From assembly GCF_902459465.1 (NCBI RefSeq), contig NC_047082.1, positions 12,214,807 through 12,278,806 on the forward strand: a DNA stretch of 64,000 nt, written 5' to 3'. A program made the translations under genes and the position numbers. A model generated the notes under the pieces. The model was not told where the DNA came from. It was given only the letters and a program-made list of their open reading frames with translations, and did no database searches. Origin of the DNA: Asterias rubens. Taxonomy: Eukaryota; Echinodermata; Asteroidea; Forcipulatida; Asteriidae. Positions 1-30,992 of the stretch are shown one piece after another (the first letter of the stretch is position 1; the number at the start of each line of letters is the position of its first letter).

Positions 1-96
1 ACAACAACATAGCTTGGATCCGGTGAACTAGACCATCCGGCCATTACTCGACAATTTTAAACTGTTTTTAACTGATACTTATTTTACTTCTTTCAG

Positions 97-228
97 AAAT
101 CGCTCTACTCACGTAATATTTCCGTGCTTACTACTCTTGGAGAAACTGAGAATAGCAAGTATGACGAATCAAAGGGCATTGACAATGCGGTGGTGGGTGA
201 TGGTCCTACCTCAACAACACACATGTAA
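97..228 (+). CDS. Terminal coding exon of an upstream SLC5A8-like transporter (partial gene)
   Basis: An acceptor (tttcttTCAG ending at 96) is followed by a 132-nt phase-0 open exon with its own TAA at 226-228, giving 43 residues. Length, phase and layout match the last coding exons of the two complete SLC5 genes downstream (129 nt each, phase 0). Like them it starts with a basic stretch (KSLYSR here, KVRITR in paralogue 1), has an acidic/polar middle with a DESK motif (DDSK in paralogue 1), and is a hydrophilic cytoplasmic tail. It ends STTHM, which resembles a PDZ-binding C-terminus. AATAAA signals lie at 528-533 and 542-547. The remaining exons would be left of the window. The match is short and could be fortuitous, so the call rests on context as much as on sequence. 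Confidence 0.7.
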   Translation, partial: KSLYSRNISVLTTLGETENSKYDESKGIDNAVVGDGPTSTTHM

Positions 229-527
229 ACGTGAAATGGAATGTTTGGGTGGCGGGAAAATGTTTGACAATTGGCAGCCATTTCTTGCCTGCAGAACTAT
301 ATTATAATAGACCCACCCCCTTGCAGATTATGACGCACAAGCTTGAACAGCGCCCTCAATTAGGTCAAAAGGAAGACCTACAGGAGTTTTGCTTGCGCGC
401 ACGTTTCTATTGTTTGAGCTCAGCAATGGCAGCCAATCCAAGGGTTCTGTTAATCACAGAAAGGCTGATAAAACGATGATGATGTCTAATAGTAGATTAA
501 AACTAGATTTCATCGCACCGAACACAA

Positions 528-547
528 AATAAAGCGCTAGTAATAAA
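528..547 (+). promoter_or_regulatory. Candidate polyadenylation signals of the upstream SLC5-like gene
   Basis: Two AATAAA hexamers (528-533 and 542-547) lie about 300 nt after the stop codon at 228. Nothing else gene-like follows before the repeats that begin near 1290. Confidence 0.4.
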
Positions 548-1290
548 TTAGCGCCTTTTGCCAGGAAAATAAACAAATCTTTATTTTAAAACAATGACTT
601 TATATTAACTACAAGGACCCACCTACTGGCATTGGTTATTGTTAAATTGATTCCAACGGAGAGAATAAAATATTTACACAAAGTTTGTATGTGTGAAATC
701 TGAAACTCCTGTAGACCTTTTTTGTACAGACGTTGTTTTACTAATAGACTGAAGTATCATATATTTTACTTTTACGGGTATCTCGACCTTTCAATTTCCA
801 AGTAGTTTTCTAAAGTTTGTAAAACATATAATAAGCATTGTGCACGGTTTTAAATGCGAGTTTATTAGTAGTGGCCAGGGGTGCACCCCATCCGGCCGAG
901 GCTCTGTCAACCTATGTTAGGTAAGGTCTTTTAAAAGTGCACGTTTTAAAACATGAAACAGAGCAGATTTTTGTATTTACGGTTTATACGTTCAACCACC
1001 GAGGTGGCCGTCTTTTTTTATGACTCAAGCAGTTTAGTGTTTTAGCCCAAATGTTTAATTTTATTAGGCTCTCCATACTTAAGACTCTCAAAAATTGTAC
1101 TAGCTGTATAAAATAAGTACCAACCTATTTCTCTTGTTCACACTGATTTAAAGTTATTGGTCCGTCCTAATCGAAATGACCCAGATTTAAGTCGAGCTGT
1201 AAGCTCGGATAATTCGAGTTTGAATCCTCTTGGCTTTTAAACACTTAAAGGGTCAACCTGACCAAGGAATGAATCAGGCCCCAATGGACC
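548..1290. other. Intergenic, no recognisable feature
   Basis: AT-rich sequence between the upstream paralogue and the first repeat. I see no exon-like open frame flanked by splice sites and no clear repeat unit. Confidence 0.4.
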
Positions 1291-1476
1291 TAGACTTGAC
1301 TCAAGTCCCAATCCCATGCACTCGCCAGAGAACTGTGTGGTGCTCTGCATTCCCCAACCTGTTTCGCACGGGGACCACATTTTGACGGCGAGCGCGCACT
1401 GCTGTACTGCTTGGTTTCCTGTGCATAGTTGGCGCGATATGGGAGGACGGGACTTGAATCAAGTCTAAAATTGGAC
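1291..1476. repeat. Small inverted-terminal-repeat element, 'acttgactcaagtccc' family, copy 1
   Basis: The left end reads agacttgactcaagtccc and the right end gggacttgaatcaagtct, an imperfect terminal inverted repeat around a GC-richer core. Related copies with the same ends and a 'cattccccaacc' core are at 11825-12027 and 62495-62690. No coding capacity; probably non-autonomous DNA transposon remnants. Confidence 0.6.
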
Positions 1477-1921
1477 CTTAAGTCTTCGTCAATTCTGACC
1501 TGGGGATGATTAATTAGAGTGTATAGTGTTAACATTATATTACTATAATTATTGTAAATTGTATATAAAATAGTATACATAAAACATTGCCATTTATTAT
1601 ATTACCCCTTTGATAGTTTGACGTTTTTTCTTTTCACTACACGTGTACCTCATTAATAGAAAAGTTTCCCTTTATTTTAAAGATTAAATTAATGTTCGAC
1701 TTTCAATGAACACACCAAAATAAGGCCACCATGTGAAAACAGTGACCAATCGATTGTAAAAACTATACGGGTAACTCTGGAAAATCAGAAATTGGGGAAG
1801 TGTTACTTTCAGGCTTAGTTTAACTCAGATACGAAAGTCTGCAAAATCTATTTTCTCAACCAGTCAAAATGACACTAACTTACGGAAACCAATTAGTGAC
1901 ACGATTACTTTAAATCTATTT

Positions 1922-2225
1922 CGTCTTATTTCTCTTTTACGTGGCAGTACTTTTTTCGTTACGTTGTAGTCTTTCACGTTTACGTTTTTTTCTCTTTTAC
2001 GCTGTCTTTCTCTTCTACGTCGTTGACTTTCTCTTTTTTACATTTTAATAAGTCTTTCTCCTTAACGTAGTTACCTTTCTCTTTTATTAGGAGGTCATTC
2101 TCTTTTACGTATTTACAAACGTATTTCTCCCTAAACGTGGTATGGGTATCTTTTACATTGTAGTTTTTCCCTTTTACGTGGAAGTATTTCCCTTTCACGT
2201 CGTAGAATTTATCCTTGACGTTGAA
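1922..2225. repeat. Degenerate tandem repeat of a 'tctcttttacgt' motif
   Basis: The motif ttctcttttacgt recurs irregularly about every 12-30 bp. On the - strand it gives an open frame rich in Val-Lys-Glu-Lys, which is simply the repeat translated. It resembles a decayed minisatellite. Confidence 0.6.
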
Positions 2226-3191
2226 ATGTTTTTAGTTCAGTTGGGATTTGGTGTTAGTCTTTTACCTGGTTGGTGACAGTTAACTAGCGGCAAACACATC
2301 ATTACGTAAGAAAAAACCTATTGTTTCATACCTCGTGACAGAGGTCTGTAATGTTCTTCGATTTTCTTACTACACAACTATTATAAATCATGTCATTATT
2401 ATTTGTAAAATCAAATTGAATTAAACAAAACACCAAAATCTTTCTCAAGTTTTTTTCAGAGTCGCTGTTTTCTTCACTACACTTGGTCAAAGATCAAAAG
2501 TATAACACAGGCTTATAACTTTACAACCAGACAGGTTATTGTTCTAATGACTTGTCGACATTGGGTGGCGGGCATTACAATACGCTGAACTACGTGGACT
2601 GTTTACATTAAAACAGTGTGGACGAAGAACGTTAATATTGTAAGTCGTGTGACGGGGTCGTCAAATCGAGAATTGGGAAACGGACAACAAACTGTATGTA
2701 GTCTGAAGGTTTATTCTGAAAATAACGAAGACACAGAAACTGATGCTGATAGCGTCTTCGATACAGAACATAGTCATATCAAAACAATAAACAGGATATA
2801 ATAATATATTAAAGAAGAAAACAATTATACGAACTTTCAAAGTAAACCATTAACAACTACTGGCCAACCAATTCAAATAAAATAGAGACCGACATGTTTT
2901 AGTCTGGTCCCGATATAGCCTTTGGTGAGTAACACTTATTACTCCCAGATCTGTTATTATCTATATTAAGATACTATCAATTTATTTATTTAAATGGTAC
3001 AACTTCAAGAACAGTACTTGATCTATAAAACTGGCTGATATTAATCTTATTTATGGGAATATTATAAATAAAGAATAAGAGTATATTATAAAGTGATAAT
3101 TACCTGAAAATACAAAGACACAGAAACTGATGTTGATAGCGTCGTCGATAAAAAAATAAATAGAGTTATATATAAGAACTGATTTCGAACA

Positions 3192-3403
3192 GCCCAATTT
3201 CATAGAGCTGCTTAAGCACAATTTTTTGCTTAAGCAAAACAATCCTTGCTTAGTAAAATCAGATAACAGGCCAAGACTCCACTCAATTGTTATGCTATAA
3301 GAGCAGCTAAATACTAGTCACAAACAATGTTATGGCATGCAATTCTGGCCAGTAACATGTGTAAAATAAGCAAGCTTTTTCGTGTTTAAGCAACTTTTTT
3401 TGC
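3192..3403. repeat. Degenerate palindromic element, 'cccaatttcatagagctgct' family
   Basis: It begins with cccaatttcatagagctgct and has several gcttaagca motifs at both ends. It is a diverged relative of the well-preserved inverted-repeat element at 39739-39980. Confidence 0.45.
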
Positions 3404-3672
3404 TTAAAGAGACTGGACACTATTGGTAATTGTCAAAGACCAGTCTTCTCACTTAGTGTATCTCAACATATACATAAAATTACACACCTGTGAAAATTTG
3501 AGCTCAATCGGTCGTCAAAGTTGCGGGGTAATAATGAAAGAAAAAACACACGATTTGTGTGCTTTTAGATGGTTGATTTCGAGACCTCAAATTCTAAACT
3601 TGAGGTATCGAAATAAAATTCGTGGAAAATACTTTTTCTCGAAAACTAGTGTCACTTCAGAGGGAACATTTT
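3404..3672 (+). repeat. TTAA-1 MITE, truncated copy
   Basis: First of about 15 copies of the most abundant element here. A full copy is about 380 bp, starts TTAAAGGCAGTGGACAC, ends GTGTCCACTGCCTTTAA, and has a central hairpin built on tttcgagacctca / tgaggtctcgaaa. The TTAA at both ends is probably the target-site duplication, as in piggyBac or Kolobok transposons. This copy lacks its right end and stops just after the 'cttcagaggga' segment. Confidence 0.75.
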
Positions 3673-3799
3673 GACTTCACACTTCGAGGCTTATGAATAA
3701 TGCCAGATACCAGCCTTATAATAATTATAATAAAATGTGTATGTGTTTGATATAAACATTCAAAAGTACATGTACACCCATTAAAAGTATATTGCAAAC

Positions 3800-4223
3800 T
3801 TAAAGACACTGCATGGAAACTAATGGTAAATGTCAAAGACCGGTCTTCTCATGTTGTCTATCTCAACATAATAGCTTATACATACAATAACTTGGTGTAT
3901 CTCAACATATACATACAATAACAAACCTGTACAAATTTGAGCTCATTTGGTCGTCGAAGTTGCGAGATAATAATGAAAGAAAAAACACCCTTGTCACACG
4001 AAGTTGTGTGCTTTCCAATGCTTGATTTCGAGACCTCAAATTCTAAATCTGAGGGTCTCAAAATCAAATTTTGTGGAAAATTACTTCTTTCTAAAAAACT
4101 TCAGAGGGAGCCTTTTCTAACAATGTTCTATAATATCAACAGCTCCCCATTACTTGTTACCCAGTAAGGTTGTATGCTAATTATTAAATGTAAGTAATTA
4201 CCAATAGTGTCCACTGCCTTTAA
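3800..4223 (+). repeat. TTAA-1 MITE, full-length copy with internal duplication
   Basis: Both TTAA ends are present. A second 'ttggtgtatctcaacatatac' block makes the left part longer than usual. It is intergenic, upstream of SLC5 paralogue 1. Confidence 0.8.
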
Positions 4224-5250
4224 GTGAATACTTTGTTTTGTATCGACATGGTATGTTTAAATGTACTGTGTTTTGTCAGCTAAATCTATTAAATGTTATT
4301 CCACGTATACTTAAACTTGCAGGTACCACTTGTGTTAACCCTTAAACCCACAGTTTGACTACTTGAGTTGTTTTGTTATGCATCGTTAAATATTCGCACC
4401 ATTGCACTCATTTAAAACATTCAAGTCTATATTATATAACACCCAAGCAGATCCTTGCCATTTGATGGAACGAAAAAGCTAAGTAAAAACATCACTGCGT
4501 GCGCGTGTCTTTGGTAACGCAGCAGTTACTGCAAGGCATATTAGTAACATTACTAGCATTCGGCTTCTTCAATTAAAAATTGTAGGCCTACGCTTTGTTT
4601 GTTTTGAAAGTTGTATCTTTCAATCAAAATGACAAAGATCTACTTGAAAGCTGGAATGTTCCATTCAACTCGGCTCCGCCTCGTTGAAAGAACATTCCAT
4701 CTTTCAACTCATGAACATATTCGCACCATTGCACTCATAAACATTCATTATGTGTATACTATTCCACCCACGCTTGCGGGTACCACTTGTGTAAAAGCCT
4801 TTAAAGGGGTTTTTAACCGCAAGTTTACAATATTAGGGAGGTTTTGCACGTTCACGAACGGATATGCATACGCACACGGTTAGCTATCCGTAACGTACTA
4901 ATACGTGTAGCAAGCAGGATATCAGCGTCGTCTGCACGTATAGCGGATAGCAAGTAGCGTATGACGTCATAATGAGGACGTATCCGAGGCACAAACCTTA
5001 TCCATTCGCATGCGAAACCTCCTTACTATCGGTTTGTTACGCATAAACTTTTATGAGCATCCGCTTTACTAGCGATCTGCTAGTAAGAGAGTTAATAAGC
5101 ACTAATAACGATAGATACCAACATTAAACTTTGTTTTGTATGGACATGGACTTTGGACATAAACTTGGCTTTGCCATCGATTAAATACTATTCCGCGTAC
5201 CGTATACACTTAAACTTGCGGGTACCACCATGTTTTTATAACCCGTAAGT
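4224..5250. repeat. Diverged duplicated blocks around 'cttgcgggtaccac' and a short hairpin
   Basis: Three related blocks (about 4240-4400, 4720-4830, 5135-5250) share cttg(c/a)(g/a)ggtaccac and nearby ttaaa(t/c)(g/a)ttattcc motifs. At 4645-4709 a hairpin pairs ttgaaagctggaatgttc with gaacattccatctttcaa. No coding signal seen. Confidence 0.4.
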
Positions 5251-5483
5251 GGGAATTTTGGATTGTTCGCATCCCCTCCAGCGCTTCCTAAATAACAGCA
5301 TCATCAGCATATCAGAAATCTCCTGAAGACGAGCAGAGTATACTATTCGAAACGTCAATACCACAACAGTTCTTCTCAGAACCAACACTAACTAAATGTT
5401 TAAGTAGTATTTGAGTTTTGGCATGGTGGAAATCAAAGTTTAATAGTAGATGTTAAATTTGCATCGGTGATAAAGAATATTGA

Positions 5484-5650
5484 TTTTTGTTCGTTTACAC
5501 ATATACACCGATGTATGTCTGTCTTACTGTAATTTCTGCACTTAATACCCGAGTCATGTAAAGAAAGCAAAGGTATATTAGTTGGGTGGGATTCGAACAC
5601 ACGACCTTTGCAATTTTAAACAGTAACATACAGATTGTCCGGTAGCTAGA
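5484..5650 (-). repeat. tRNA-derived SINE, minus orientation (family G)
   Basis: On the - strand it carries a pol III box B-like gtgttcgaatcccacc and a tail matching the SINE at 38799-38962, including the 'acatcggtgta' motif. Box A is degraded. Confidence 0.55.
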
Positions 5651-5975
5651 AGCAGTTCAAATCCTATGTTTTAGCAGCAGGTACTGCAAACGATTTAATA
5701 GATGTTAAATTTGTATCGGGGATGGTTGTAAACGAAAGTTAACTAATGCTATAGTTGTGTTGTTAGCATACACTGTAAAATAGCACTGATGTGACAATAC
5801 AGACTATCTGGAAGGATGGGGGTAAATTAATGATAATTATTTGAGAAAGTTGCACGCCTCTGTAAGTGGTTTTAAAATTCAGGATTTACTAATCTCGTTA
5901 ATGTACGCGCTGCAGATAGACTGGTGATCTATGTTAATTTTGTATATTTATTGACCAACAACTCATCACGCTGAT

Positions 5976-8034
5976 GGGTCATTCCATGTCAGACCAACGC
6001 ACTTTTTTAACTCATGTCTTCCGATTTTGATAAAAATTGCAATGAATGCAATGAATGCACACCAATTTTCAGCCCGATCGGACTCTCTATGTGGTCAGGG
6101 CAGAAACCACTAAAATCTGACATGTTAGGGTAAAATACCACCTTTTTGGTAAAAATATGTCATAACCATGTCAATTTTTATCACATATATGCAAATTTGG
6201 TATCAAATTGATGAGAATTGCATGCTCAAATCAATTCTTTTATCAAAAATAAATTTTCTGAAATGTAGGTTACTGTAATCTTTAATATGTTATCGTGACC
6301 TTTGACCCCGTTTTTGAAATAATGTATCATTCAAAAAATCAACGAAATAAAAATCATTTGATAGAGCATGTCATCCTCTATCAGAATCCATTAAGAAACA
6401 ACTGGGCTCTTCAAAATTTACAACTTTAATACTATTATTGTACAGTTGGTAGGTTACAAATTAGTCAATTTATACATGTACTTTACTTTATAAATAAATA
6501 AAAATAAAAAACTTTCCAAAGTTACTAAAATTGTTATTGGTTGTGGATTTTTTCATGTTGAGGGCTGATGTGGTCTAACCAGAATCATACTTTAAAATAC
6601 CAGCAGTGACGCACCCAGGATTTATTTTGGGTTGTGGGTGAAGGGGGTGGGGGGGAGGGCATTTTTCCGAAACAAAATTCTTTCTAAGAAGGTAAACAAA
6701 AAATGTCACCATGCTGCAACTCTGACTTCATCGGAAGGTTAGCATGCCTTTTCGTGTGCTATATGGTTAAATGGAAATCGCACAGTTAGCACAAAATCTG
6801 CTGCTGAGCAGCTCTATTAAAATGGGCACTGAAGTCAGAGTTGCAGCATGGTGAACAAATTGTTCTTGAGGATTTCTCAGAAAGTTACTATGCATTAATT
6901 TGTTGTTCAAGATTCATTACAGGGGGTTAAAGTAAGACTGCATAAGTGTGTGATCTACTGAAGAAAGGCAGACAGCTTCTCCATCTCAACCTTGATGTAA
7001 TCTCTAACTGGGATCACTAATAATCACAGTGGTGCACCCGAAAGGGGGGGGGGGGGGACGATGGGTCTGGGGGATTGATCCCAGCCCCTCCAAGGTATTC
7101 AATTTGTTTGTTTGATTTGTTTTGATTTTTTGTTTTACATTCTTCGAAAGAAATTTTTGGGGAAAATATGGCCCACCCCCCAAAAATAATAAATCCTGGG
7201 TGTGTCATTGCTGATAGTTTAAATTCTGATTCTGGTTAAACCACATTAGCCCTCAACAAGAAACAAATCGCAAACCATGAACACTTTAAGTAACTTTAGA
7301 AACAGAAGAGTGAGGTTTGTTGGTGGATTTATTATGTAAAGTATATAAATTGACTAGTTTGTGACCTAACAACTGTACAAAAATGATAATAAAATTGTAA
7401 ATTTTGAAGAGCCCAGTTGTTTCTTGGTTGATTGTGATAAAGAAAAACATGTTCTATCAAGTGATTTTTATTTTGTTGATTTTTGGAATGATGCATTGTT
7501 TCACAAATAGGGTCAAAGGTCACGATAACATTTTAAAGATCACGGTACTTGTACAAAAATAGTCATAAAGTTGTAAATCTTGAAGAGCCCAACTGTTTCT
7601 TAGTGGATTCTGATAGAGGAAGACATGCTCTATCAAGAGATTTTTATTTCATTGATTTTTGGAATGATACATTATTTCAAAAACTGGGTCAAAGGTCACG
7701 ATAACATATTAAAGATTACATTGACCTACATTTCAGAAAATTTATTTTTGACAAAAGAACTGATTTGAGCATGCAATTCTCATCATTTTGATACCAAATT
7801 TGCATATATGTGATGAGAATTGACATGGTTATGACATATTTTTACCACAAAGGTGGTATTTTACCCTAAAAATGTCAGATTTTAGTGGTTTCTGCCCTGA
7901 CCACATGGTAAGTCCGATCGGGCTAAAAATTGTTGTGCATTCATTGCTCATAAGGACCTACAATCACAGCGTTTTTTTATCAAAATCGGAAGACATGAGG
8001 TAAAAAAGTGCGTTGGTCTGACATGGAATGACCC
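5976..8034. repeat. Two-kilobase palindromic (foldback) DNA element
   Basis: The left end gggtcattccatgtcagacc is matched by ggtctgacatggaatgaccc at the right end, and similarity continues inward as inverted arms of roughly 650-900 bp. The right arm contains a tandem duplication of about 170 bp (about 7378-7545 and 7546-7718) that the left arm lacks. The central part (about 6650-7150) holds G-runs and a smaller inverted repeat around gtcagagttgcagcatg. No transposase frame was seen, so it looks non-autonomous. No clear target-site duplication flanks it. Confidence 0.8.
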
Positions 8035-8512
8035 TTATATGCGTTTGCATTACGTTTCTCCTACCACAAATGCGCTTCGCGGCTTTTTGCCGCTCGCGCT
8101 GGTCTTTTTCCGTGTGTGATAATTTGGGATCTTGCGTTTGGGGGTGCTACGTACGCCTTGACTAAAGGCTACAATGATATTTTTAAGCACATACACTACA
8201 GTGGTGAAACATTAATTGTTTTCGTGCATTTTTTTGAGGGGGAGAATGCGATACAAAATGTAAAAACAAATCACTTCGTTCGGCTTGAATGCCATTGTTA
8301 AATGCTTGAGTTCAAAAGTATAACAACTCACTACTATTATTGCTGGTAGTCTTTTCAGGTGTGATCTTGACTGACGGGTAGTAAATCCTTTGATGTGTGA
8401 CTAAATCATTTTTTCTGTGAGGAATGATCAATCTATTCTGTTTCGATGCCCTTGGCTCGTCTTCTTATTTTGTTTTCAGGGCAGAATCGGGCAGTTTCCC
8501 CCCACGCACATG
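8035..8512. other. Unassigned sequence upstream of paralogue 1
   Basis: No repeat or exon recognised. It ends at a TATA-like box and probably contains the promoter or 5' UTR of the next gene. Confidence 0.3.
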
Positions 8513-8518
8513 TATAAA
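8513..8518 (+). promoter_or_regulatory. Possible TATA box of SLC5 paralogue 1
   Basis: TATAAA lies 164 nt upstream of the start codon, in the expected orientation, inside sequence with no repeat signature. A 5' UTR without an intron would fit, but no transcript evidence is available. Confidence 0.3.
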
Positions 8519-8681
8519 GGCTGCAAAATCGAGTGTTTCCACTGTTGGTGTTTCTTTTTGGCGAACACATGTAGCAACGGTCGTGACATGGTACAATCAA
8601 CAGTAAACCCTGAGGAGCTAGCTTAATCGGAGTCTATCCGCGTTTTGTATCAAGTAATTTTGACTCAACTACACATTAATC

Positions 8682-28458
<19,777 letters not shown>

Positions 28459-28868
28459 GTTGGGTAACGCCTAAATATTTGTACACAACTCGCGGTGTTT
28501 GAGTAAAACCACCCAACTTATGATACTAATCGCTGTAGGCCTATTATTCGGGTTAATTCTTTTGCCATAGCGCATTGTAAAGTCATGTTTGTTCTGGGTT
28601 TTTTTTCTGTTTTTTTTTTTTTTTTTTTTTCAATTCTGCCGGAGGCTAGGCCTATTTGCTATTATTTTTTAGGGTGCTTTCTCAATTTATGCGACATAAG
28701 GTTTTTTGGCAAGTGCTTTTTTGCATGTACAAACATTTAGTCGGACAAAACTATAGCGTTTTGATGTAGCTCATCATTCGGTTGTAATAGTTGTAGACGA
28801 CTACCATGTTGAGATTTGAAACAGTTATGTGTGTGCCGCAGCAGTGAGCATTGTTGTTGTATGGTCAA

Positions 28869-28874
28869 AATAAA
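28869..28874 (+). promoter_or_regulatory. Polyadenylation signal of paralogue 1
   Basis: AATAAA, 411 nt downstream of the TAA at 28456-28458; the first canonical signal in the 3' region. Confidence 0.5.
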
Positions 28875-29000
28875 AAGGTAAGTCTAGTGTTTAAATTACA
28901 AGTTACAAGTTCCAAGCAAATTGTTGGGAGAAACAGCTGACCGAGTTCACAGCTGAAAGTGTAATAGAATAACACATGTCAAGATAATCTCAAGCTTAGG

Positions 29001-29150
29001 GTGCTTTTTGCAGCTAAGGGTGTCAGGTAAAGCGCAGTAAATTTCACAGTGAAAGTTTTGTAAACTACCCCTTCAAAGCACAATTATACAACATTTCCAC
29101 TGTGAAATTTACTGCACTTAATCTGGCACCCTAGCTGTCAGAAAAGCACC
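29001..29150. repeat. Palindromic MITE, about 150 bp
   Basis: gtgctttttgcagctaaggg and the inverted ctagctgtcagaaaagcac form the ends; cagtaaatttcacagtg and cactgtgaaatttactg form the inner arms. It lies just beyond paralogue 1. Confidence 0.65.
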
Positions 29151-29159
29151 GTAATTTGT

Positions 29160-30700
29160 ACGTCTTTTTTCTGTTTTTCTTTTTACGGTGTACGCTAGTA
29201 AACGGTGATAGGAAACAATCAAGGTTGCAATAAGTATTTGGGGTCAAAATATTCACAAGTATAGAGATAAATGCCGTATAGGTGTCCGGGAAGGTCCTCC
29301 TTCCAACGTGCTGATTGTCACATAGCAGTATGATAACGGTTGTCTAATGAACGATGATGGAACACTTTTAGATGCTAGGTGGCAGCAGACTAATCAGTTC
29401 TGAGAAGGCGCATCAAGGAGGACATACTGATTGACATGAATGCAGAAATATTTTCATTTTGGTGTTTTGTAATCTTTCCCGTGTTACCTCAGAAGTCATG
29501 TAGGTTGATTTAGTAAAGCGATCTTTTTTTTCAACAGCTTATAAATAATTTATAATAAACTATTATGATATTATAACTATTATGGAAGGTTGGGGTACAA
29601 AGTGAGTTGTTAATTATATTTGAGTATAATAAGGTTTGATTTTATTTTTTTATTTTTCTTTATTAAGAGTTTTGGTACTTTTTTTTGAACAAAAAAACAC
29701 AATGGCCACATCAGGTTTACATTAGATTTTCATTGTTTATGTATGACCCTATGACCCTTTTTTCTAAAAAAGTTGTCGGATTATTTTATCTTTTTAATAT
29801 GATATGTATATAGAGACACGGTAAGTACGTCAATAATTATTTGCGATTCAGGGCGAATGTTTGCGTTCCATGAATATTGACTTCAATATTCACGTAAATA
29901 TATATATTCAATGTCCCTTCAGGGCCAACATGCAAACCAGACGTGCTCAGAAATTGTAAGGGACAACATGGACTCGGTAGCAGTAAATTGTTTTTCTCTA
30001 CCGGAGTATTTTTACGGGCAAATAATGGCACTCTATGCACCATGTTTTCAGGTTAACAAAATCAAGCATTTATATACTTCTCAATCACTTGCAAGATGAG
30101 TGTGGTGAACATATAGATAGGGACGTATAGTTAAATAAAAGTGTATATGTTTCTACAGATGGTCATTACATAAACGGGTAATTGGTTAAATGGTGTATAA
30201 ATAAAAAGTTCGATTTTAAGGGTCGTCATATTATTTTAGTATAAATCAAAACCTACAAAAATAAGAACGAAACCATTGTTTCTTAACCGTTGTGCTTGCT
30301 GTTATAGCTTTATTTTAAACGTGAAAGCAGTGATAACATTAAACCGACACAAGTAGTTTTTGTATTATATCTAAACGAATAAAAAAAAAGTTAAATGTAA
30401 CCAAAAAGAATACCCCACAGCAATTTGAAAATAACTTACTATACAATATTTATATGTTTATGAACCACTACCAATGAGCTGTACTTTTTATCTCGTTTAT
30501 TCTGCATTACATAATTACCTTAACAAATCTTAGAGAAACAAAATAGCCAAAACAAAACAACACTTCAAACTAAAACCACCACAATTAACTACAAGGCTGC
30601 CACTGGACTTTTTTTTCCGATGTTGGAGTGGATGGTGCGTTTTTGAAGTTTTACCCGGGATGTGTTTTGCTAATTCATATCACTTTTCATTCATTCATTC
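29160..30700. other. Intergenic, mostly unassigned
   Basis: Contains a family K fragment (29365-29420, gatgctaggtggcagcagac) and a (TTCA)n run at about 30685-30710. No exon or other repeat recognised. Confidence 0.35.
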
Positions 30701-30946
30701 ATTCATTCAAACTGATATTTATTTCCATACTTCATGAAAACAGAGTACAAACAATGTTCTTAAGGAATAACCAATAAACAAAGCTATTTAATGAGGGTGA
30801 GAAAAATAAATACATAGAGTATGGAGGCATCATCTGGAAGCCGAGGCTTATGTAGGGATGCCTGGGGACAGACAATAAACTGGGACAAGAACGAACGGAC
30901 TGACAAAACGAACATGAAGACAACAATGATGAGAACACTAATTGCA

Positions 30947-30959
30947 CAATAATAATAAC

Positions 30960-30992
<33 letters not shown>

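Noticed and set aside
1980..2198. Lys/Glu-rich 72-codon frame on the - strand
   Set aside because: Translation of a degenerate tctcttttacgt tandem repeat.
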